This document shows, one piece after another, positions 56,101 through 64,000 of a stretch of 64,000 bases of DNA. The DNA is taken from positions 930,001 through 994,000 of the forward strand of contig CAMRHE010000458.1 of NCBI GenBank assembly GCA_947044405.1. The letters run 5' to 3'. Position 1 is the stretch's first letter. Every line of letters starts with the position of its first letter. The notes under the pieces are model-generated. The model had not been told where the DNA came from and searched no databases. It saw only the letters and a list, made by a program, of their open reading frames with translations. Position numbers and translations under genes: made by a program. Origin of the DNA: Leptodactylus fallax (taxonomy: Eukaryota; Chordata; Amphibia; Anura; Leptodactylidae).

Positions 56101-56796
56101 TATGCATCTCTGCTACCTGTCTTGGTTGGTCTGCGAGCCTTCAGTTATGTACGTCTGGCCTTTGGGCTTTCGCCATATATTCATCTCTGCTATTCGTCCT
56201 GGGCCTTCTGCCATGTATGTAATTCTGTTACCTGCCCTGATGACCTGCTTTAGATTCCTGTGCAACACCCAGCATCTATATGTCCGGGCCTATACCTGAT
56301 TCAGTACCTCTGTTACTGGTTCTGAACTTCAGAATCTGTAATGGGGTCTCTATTTACCTTGTGACATTTAGAATAGTGGTATATTTTGAGTGTCCAAGGA
56401 ACCATTAGGGCCCCTTCAGGGTCCAGCACCTGGAATGCAATAGGTGCTCCATATAGCTATGCCCTGTGTATGCTCTCTGCTATTTTAGTATGTATTCAAA
56501 CTCTACATTTGTCTGATTCTGTGGTGTGCAGGACCATAGTCCCTAATCTGCCTGGTCAGCTGTACAGCAACACCTGGGGACCACTTTAAGAGGTAATAAA
56601 CTGGTGGTCTTCCTGCAGTAAAGTGCAGATCCCTGTATGGGGGTTGAAGGGTGAATACCAGGGGAACAACGTAGACAACTCCTTTAGGGGCACCCTAAGC
56701 CAAGACAAACCGGTCTGGTGATACAGTGAGTCCAAAACTTGCTGTATGTTACACATTCCTTTTAATAATATTGTAGCACAGAATGTTAACTTAAAA
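56101..56796. other. Degenerate tandem continuation, then unassigned sequence
   Basis: Up to about 56260 the sequence continues the tandem array that element 5 entered. The rest, to 56796, shows no gene. Confidence 0.45.
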
Positions 56797-58334
<1,538 letters not shown>

Positions 58335-58336
58335 TA

Positions 58337-58789
58337 CTTTCAATGGCTTTTGTTGTGCTCTATGATAAGACATCATGATGCAACAATTTATCAGTTAGTG
58401 TCATTTAAATTTTTTAAAATATCTGTATTACCTTTATTCTGCAGATCAGTACAATTATGGCAATATCAAATTTATGTAGTTTTTTTATACTTTACTACTT
58501 GAAGAAAAATTAAAACGTTGGAAAAAAATTCTTTGTGTTGCCATATATTTCCCTTTATGGAGCTGTATAAAGTCTGTTTTCTGGTGAGCTGGACTTTAAA
58601 TTGGTACTAATGTTGTTGAAGAGATTCATCTTGAGAATATTTGTGAGGTTCAACCAGCAGTTTAATTTGGGGCCAAACTTGTTTAGTCTGAACCAGGATT
58701 TGCTATTATTGAACTTTGGATTCTCTCCAACTATCAATCAGACTTTTAAGACATGTCTTGCCAATATACCAAAGACATCTTTATGTTTA
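58337..58789. other. A/T-rich sequence, no gene seen
   Basis: The stretch ctatgataagacatcatgat (58361) resembles tgtgataagatatcaccctg at 19819, a hint of a small shared repeat. Overlapping short frames on both strands at 58555-58792 are not supported. Confidence 0.4.
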
Positions 58790-59070
58790 TAGACAAAAAT
58801 ATCTGCACACCTCTTGTAATTAACTTATTTCAGTCACACCTACTGCAAACAAATGCAGTAGTATTGGAAGCACTAGGGGTCGTACTAAAAAACTAAGAGG
58901 GATTAAAAGTTGCACTTAGGATGCCTCCTTTGCCATAAATTGGTTTTTGAAACTGATCTGCTAGATATCCTTGGCCAATACCAAGTTTCTTCTTAAGTGG
59001 TCTAAATCTCGTCAACACCGGCATCTAAGGCTGTGGAACATATTCTTACCCTTTTTGTTATTTGTCAATG
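58790..59070 (+). pseudogene. N-terminal Tc1 transposase relic (element 7)
   Basis: agacaaaaatatctgcacac is an eroded Tc1 inner terminal repeat. From about 58876 a decayed reading (R-G-R-T-K-K-L-R-G, then gatgcctcctttgccata and ctgctagatatccttggcc) follows the first helix-turn-helix of a fish/amphibian-type Tc1 transposase: G-R-T/S-E-E-L, G-C-H-L-C-N and L-L-D-I-P type segments. The start codon reads AGG here. The element is cut off before the catalytic domain, shortly before the Harbinger-like MITE at 59129. Very old. Confidence 0.6.
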
Positions 59071-59125
59071 TCATAGTGAGATCTCCATGGAATTTCACAT
59101 CATCTACTGATCGATAGGAACAATC

Positions 59126-59988
59126 TAAGCCTGGGTTCACATCTGCGTTTGGCTCTCCGTGCAAAATCAGTTTTTGAAACCGTCTCAAAATCCTCAAAAG
59201 CTGATTTAGAACGGTTAATTTTAAAATCCATTGATTTCAATGGGTTATAAAAACCATCCGCAGGTGTGCGTTTGGAGCATTTTTTTCTGGTATCTGCTCT
59301 TTTGGGCGGAGAAAAAAGTCAGACTTGCAGGACTTTTTCTCCTTCCAAAAAATAAGGAAACCAGATGCCAGCAACCAATGCGTTTTTTTTTAACATTGAG
59401 GTCTATAGAAAGCGGTTTACAAACGGATAGCAATCTGTTTGTGTCCGTTTTGAAATCCATTTTTCCCTCTGTGCATGCTCAGAATGAAGAAGGGGGAAGA
59501 AATGAAAAAAACAGATTGGTCAAAACGGACACAAACGGAACACAAATGGACACAAACTGACACAAAGCAGTCAGTTTTTTGAACGGACACCTATTGACTA
59601 AGGGTGGGTTCACACTTGCACCCGGAGTCCGTCCGCCGCGAATCTGACCTAAATGTTGGAAAAAAGGATAGGGAAAGGATTGTGAAAGGTTTGAGACACA
59701 TTTCTTAAAAACCCATTCACTTCTATGGGTTTTTAAAGCAATGCGCTGGTGTCTGATTGCACCCTCTGCACCGCAAAGCTGTTTTTTTTCGTCGGAAACA
59801 AAGCCGGACATGCAGGTCGCGGCGGACGGACTCCGGGCGCAAGTGTGAACCCACCCTAATCTGTCTAAAAAGACAGATTCAGATTTCCACTGTGTAACCA
59901 TTTGGAATCTTTTTTGTACCAAACCATTTATTTTTTTAAATGGTTTGCAAGTGGATGGATACCAGACGCAGGTGTGAACCTAGAGTAA
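59126..59988. mobile_element. Harbinger-like MITE (outer), with TAA duplication
   Basis: TAA at 59126-59128 and 59986-59988 flank ends GCCTGGGTTCACATCTGCGT and its eroded inverse (acgcaggtgtgaacctagag). TAA fits the TWA target of PIF/Harbinger. The interior holds a second, younger MITE at 59602-59856; without it the outer element is about 600 bp. The frames on both strands (109 and 147 codons) are artefacts of the inverted structure. Confidence 0.75.
59599..59859. mobile_element. Harbinger-like MITE (inner, nested), with TAA duplication
   Basis: TAA at 59599-59601 and 59857-59859. The 255-bp element opens GGGTGGGTTCACACTTGCAC and continues with a GC-rich arm (ccggagtccgtccgccgcg); its right end is the inverse over about 40 bp with a single visible mismatch. 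Such well-preserved arms suggest a fairly recent insertion. Confidence 0.85.
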
Positions 59989-59989
59989 G

Positions 59990-60780
59990 CTACTCCCTAC
60001 ATTACAGGCTACAGAGAAGATATGTAAGAGCAACTTTAATTTGGGCATAGTACGTGAAAGCTCTGAAGGTGAAGACCTGAATAAACAAAAATAGGGCAAT
60101 AGATAATTTATATACAGATTAGTATAAAAATACACTATGAATCACTGCATAATTACTTGTATAATTAATCAGCTAATATCTTATATCCAGGTGCTGTGTT
60201 TCAGGGCAGCCACATTCTGAAAATCTCACTGATAATTCACTAGGGCCCATATTGTTCTCTTGAGTGGCAGCTTCTAACTCCTAGCTGTCATCATCCCTGT
60301 AATTCCAAACCTGATGCCATCTACAGCAATCATGGAGCTGACAAAAGCACTGAACAGGCAACCAAACTAACGCTGACCTTCAGAGACTTTCATTAGATAG
60401 CCAGATGGTGTTATTTAATTGCTATACAAAGCATATGAAACAATTATTTCTCATGTCACTTGAGCATATGTAATTCAGCTACAGTTTCCAGTAAAATCAT
60501 TTTCATACACAGTATATCTTTATGCATCTACCATGAGAAATTTTTTTTTTTAAGCCCTAGGCCAAAGAAATATGCAAGTCTCCTGTTTTTTAATATATAG
60601 TAGGGATCTATCTGGGTAAAGACACCTTACCGTAGCAGATGGGCTCACAAAATTTGTCCAAAATTATGCTCAAGTATAGTAAATATAGCAATAATGTATT
60701 TTAAATTAATCAAAATATGACATTTAGGTTAGTACTTTTAGGTTGCTGCTGCTGTTGAAAATATTTAAACCAATGCTTAG
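59990..60780. other. A/T-rich sequence, no gene seen
   Basis: No defendable frame or repeat terminus. Confidence 0.45.
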
Positions 60781-60894
60781 CAAGAAGAAAATAGATCATC
60801 AGTAGAGATGAGTGAATCAATTTATGAAGAAAGGAATTCAGTCTGAATTTCCCAAAAATTCAGGTGAATCTGAAACATTTGGGATTCATTTCAG

Positions 60895-61325
60895 ACAAAT
60901 TTCTCAATATGGCAGTACTGCTAGTCAATTACCGAAAATAGGTAATTGACCTACTTTCCAGGACCGAAAATAACTGGCCTAAACCAGCCAATGACAGCTT
61001 TAATTATCTTATACCTGACAGGTATTTATCTTGTGGTCTAGAAGGTTACTTTCAGCCACCGAAACTAGGTCTGTTATCTAGTTTCAGTGATAGAGAGGAT
61101 ACCTCCCAGACCACATCTAAACTAGCGAATGACAGTTGTAATCCAATGTAACCTGATTACAGTTGTCATTGGCAGGTATTGATCATGTGGTCCAGGAGGT
61201 TACTTTCAGCCACTGAAACTAAGTCAATTGCCTAAATGCAGAGAGGGACAGAAACCTCCTAGACCATATCTAAACCAGCGAATGAAAGTTGTAAGCAGAT
61301 TACAGTTGCTATTGACTGTTTTAGA
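60895..61325. repeat. Two-copy tandem repeat, ~152-bp period
   Basis: ggttactttcagccac followed by gaaacta occurs near 61043 and 61196. Likewise, cctcccagaccacatctaaa (61151) and cctcctagaccatatctaaa (61255) begin similar segments ending gcgaatgacagttgtaa and gcgaatgaaagttgtaa. An older relative may precede at 60945. This array sits just upstream of the L1 element. Confidence 0.55.
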
Positions 61326-62200
61326 CCAGCCAGTAGTAACTCTAATCTACATACCGGTCTTCCAGCCGTATCCCTTCTCTCCCCGGATGCCTACACCTCA
61401 CAGCAGCGAAACCCGCGGCCTGCTACACACCTGGCCGCATCTTACCTGGGCCAGAGTGCCTCCAGGCCTACACACCAGCCTGCCACAGTGCTCGGATCTG
61501 CCCGATGGATATCGGAGGAATACAGTACCAGACATTCACCCCCACAGGGAAACCTCTGTGTGGCTCTGGCCGGCGAGTGCAGAGCTCACCATCATCAGCG
61601 CCGAAAGATCTATCTACATCCCTCGTCCCCCCCGGTGACATCTGCGGGCTTATCTGGAAACTGCAGACCGTCAGCGGGAGTGACCAGGAGCTCCCAGCTC
61701 CATCAGGTGGGCCCTTGACTTGCCCCTGTCCCCTATAACAGGTGCTCCTCTGTCTCTGTACGACGGTGGCCATACTGTTCCTCCTGGCTTGCAAGCTGCC
61801 ATACTGACAGTGGCCATCTGGGTACACCCTGCAAAGCTCTGCTCCCACCTGATGTTGGCCATATTGTTACACCCGGCAGTTTTCCTTCAGAACCAGTGGC
61901 GGCCATCTTACTCCTCCAACTCTACTTGCTACAAACTGCCTCAACGGCCATCTTGGTACTACCGACAAACCCATACCTGCTGCGGCAGCCCAACTGGACA
62001 CCACACCAAATGTATGCTGGTCGGATTACTTTGCTTTTGCTATCTCACTACTGTTCAGTGGCCCTACCATAGCACTTGCATAGCTATATCTATGTGACAC
62101 CTCTTTACTCAGACGTACCTGATTGCCCCTCATGTCACCCAAACTTTGACCTATATCTAGTCCTCTTGATGTGGACTAACAGCTCTTCTCTCTATCCAAC

Positions 62201-62884
62201 ATGGTGAAAATTGGTCAGGCTAAGAACACAGACTCTTACACTACTCCTAAACATTACAGAAAGTCACAAGCGGATATTGACAAATATCTCAAGAAGCGCT
62301 CTCCGCTCCACTCTACCCCAGCCGTGAAGCACTCCCTGGTTATATCTAAACATGTGGAATCTTCAGACACAATAAGCACTACGGATGATGGACACACCTC
62401 TGATCACACTTCTATGATCAATATCTCTTCCAAAGGCCTCCAGAAAATCATCAAAAAGATCCTTCAGCCAGTCGGGGAAGAAAGGGGCGGATATAAAACA
62501 AGATGTACATAGTTTCGGCTCCAGAGTCGAACTTCTGGAAGACAACCAAACACCTATACTGTCCTATGGCGAAGCTACCTCAATGGTGCTCATGGCCAAG
62601 CACACCTGAACTCTCTGCATGCTTACCTGGAAGACCAGGATAATAGAGGTAGACCAAACAACCTACTCATCAGAGGCGTACCCGAAGATTACCCTCCCTC
62701 TGAGATTATGACCATCACTGAAAAGATCTTTGAATTGATTCTGGCTGACGATGCACCTGTGGACATCCAAATTGAGAAAGCTCACTGGGCACTATTCCCT
62801 AAACCTAGAGAAGGTGACCCTCCTAGAGACATTGTTTATAAATTAATTACACCCCGGTATCAAGACACTACTAACCTCTTGGCA
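62201..62884 (+). pseudogene. L1 ORF1 remnant
   Basis: ORF1 of L1 makes an RNA-binding protein that coats L1 RNA. The ATG at 62201 follows ctctctatccaac and starts M-V-K-I-G-Q-A-K-N-T. A frameshift near 62490 ends the first frame at 62512; another frame carries a coiled-coil-type continuation (F-G-S-R-V-E-L-L-E-D-N). After 62640 the sequence follows the RRM-like region: N-L-L-I-R-G-V-P-E-D, then I-E-K-A-H-W-A and the typical P-R-D-I-V-Y-K. It breaks off at the deletion junction near 62885, before the C-terminal domain. Confidence 0.8.
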
Positions 62885-62897
62885 AATTCAATATATC

Positions 62898-64000
62898 TCC
62901 TGGATTGGCTGCTCTAATCTAATTAAAATGATAATTCTGCCCAAACTGTTGTACCTTTTGCAAACCCTACCAATTCCTACTTGTTTTTTCACCTCAGTGT
63001 GCAGACTCTTTTCACAATACATTTGGCACAACACCCGTCCCAGAGTGGCTTTTAGAACACTTACCAGGGCTAATAAGCGGGGTGGTATAGGTCTGCCAGA
63101 CATTGAACTATATTATCAGGCAGTGCAACTCTCCAGGGCGCTTGATTGGTTTGCACCAACTGTCCTTAGACTCTACGTGCCAGTGAAGGAATCAACAGTA
63201 AATATCCCTCTCACAGCGACCATGTGGCTTCCGCAGAAATTAGTCATGCAAGCACTGGTAACTAATATTTTAACTTCAGCAGTGTGCAACTCATGGCGAT
63301 GGATGCTGAACCTCCACTCTCGTCCATTAGGCCCTTCCTTGTTCATGTCAGTTCAAGATTTGGTTATCTCAAGAGCGCAGTTGCTAGATGCTATCCCTAC
63401 GGATTATAAACCACTTCACAACTTACCATATGATTCCATCGATGGAGCTTTCCCGTCTTTTACCGAATTCATGCTCTCTCAGGACCTCACTTCAACTAAT
63501 TTCTTAACCTCACTCAGGGCAATGTACCTGGGAGTGCTGAGGTCCACAACTCCCCCACACCCACCCTCTTGGTTGGAAATGCTTTTCCTGCAGAAACCCC
63601 CCACAAAGAAACTCCCGTCTATTTTGTATTTTAATCTCATCCATGACCTGGGACAAACTCCACCCTCTTACGAATGAGCATGGGAAACCAAATTACACAT
63701 TGCTCTCACGCCAGACGACATTTCCTCCATTTACATTTGCTCCATTTTACTATGGGCCCCTCTCGATGTGTCCAGCTTCAGGAATCAAATTATAAGCTGC
63801 TTACCAGGTGGTACAAAACTCCTGTACAACTGCATAGGTATTTGCCTGTTCTTTCCCCCAAATGTGGGTCTCCATAATCTTGTCAACTAAGGGCATCTTT
63901 CTAAATATATGGTCCAAGATCCCCTCCAACCCTAACAGCAGACTATGGTCCCAACTACTCTCTGCTGCCAAAACTATTATCCCCCTGTACTGGGCCTCAG
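62898..64000 (+). pseudogene. L1 ORF2 C-terminal fragment
   Basis: From 62898 the frame reads S-W-I-G-C-S-N-L-I-K-M-I-I-L-P-K-L-L-Y, a standard segment just after the L1 reverse transcriptase, followed by L-L-Y-L-L-Q-T-L-P-I and F-S-Q-Y-I-W, then K-R-G-G-I-G-L-P-D-I (thumb/C-terminal region). It stays open to a TGA at 63675-63677. Coding resemblance continues in other frames (W-A-P-L-D-V; a frame with Y-K-L-L-T-R-W-Y near 63801-63833) up to the end of the window. The part is comparable to the one left by the minus-strand L1 at 36.5-38.05 kb. Confidence 0.85.

Larger units (their letters stand above)
61330..64000 (+). mobile_element. Internally deleted L1 element running off the window
   Basis: A GC-rich 5' UTR-like block (about 61330-62200) is followed by ORF1 from 62201. 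Near 62885-62898 the sequence jumps from mid-ORF1 to the post-reverse-transcriptase part of ORF2, which continues to the window end. The endonuclease and reverse transcriptase are absent. The 3' end lies beyond the window. The 5' boundary is approximate. Confidence 0.8.

Noticed and set aside
59479..59922. 147-codon frame over the Harbinger-like region
   Set aside because: Open only because it crosses two nested palindromic MITEs; no domain is present.
61228..61638. 136-codon frame upstream of the L1 ORF1, possible extra ORF
   Set aside because: It starts in the tandem repeat and runs into the GC-rich 5' UTR-like block; several competing frames exist on both strands and none shows a known domain.

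Overview
This window looks like intergenic or intronic DNA from a vertebrate, most likely a frog or toad. The basis is the mix of repeats: several Tc1/mariner families, L1 and L2/CR1-type LINEs, many short inverted-repeat (MITE-like) elements ending in TTAA, TWA or 8-bp duplications, and long unclassified repeats that I recognise as typical of anuran genomes. I found no host protein-coding exon, tRNA or rRNA that I can defend. The species call is inference; only the repeat structures are read directly.

Layout. 1-3.9 kb: inverted-repeat elements, a GC-rich palindromic repeat and a ~30-bp minisatellite. 4.1-5.6 kb: a broken Tc1 element cut short on the right. 7.5-10 kb: a CR1-like tail, a hammerhead-like motif, a foldback element with a 16-bp target duplication, and a second foldback carrying a nested hAT MITE. 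13.4-15.4 kb: a Tc1-type MITE and nested inverted-repeat elements. 19-22.2 kb: a decayed Tc1 and a hAT MITE. 24-28.3 kb: a GC-rich repeat, a Sleeping Beauty-like Tc1 stub and a long anuran-type repeat. 30-32 kb: Tc1 fragment, palindromes and two more minisatellite arrays. 35.2-39.3 kb: an L2-like LINE on the minus strand, interrupted by a 5'-truncated L1 with poly-A and target duplication, and by a Harbinger-like MITE. 42.3-43.8 kb: Tc1 with DD38E spacing. 44.6-49.5 kb: a TTAA MITE, a second copy of the 376-bp Tc1 MITE, and a foldback split by a 2.9-kb repeat. 52-58.3 kb: three Tc1 elements, one with an almost intact 340-codon DD34E transposase. 59.1-60 kb: nested Harbinger-like MITEs. 61.3 kb to the end: an L1 that has lost everything between mid-ORF1 and the C-terminal part of ORF2.

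The genes here do not work together as a pathway; the window is a layered record of transposon insertions. The most unusual items are the hammerhead-ribozyme-like cores on the minus strand near 7.8, 9.0 and 28.9 kb, the hairpin/minisatellite composite that recurs along the first half of the window, and a DD38E Tc1 sibling beside DD34E elements. Two Tc1 transposases (42.6 and 54.8 kb) are each one small change away from a full-length frame.
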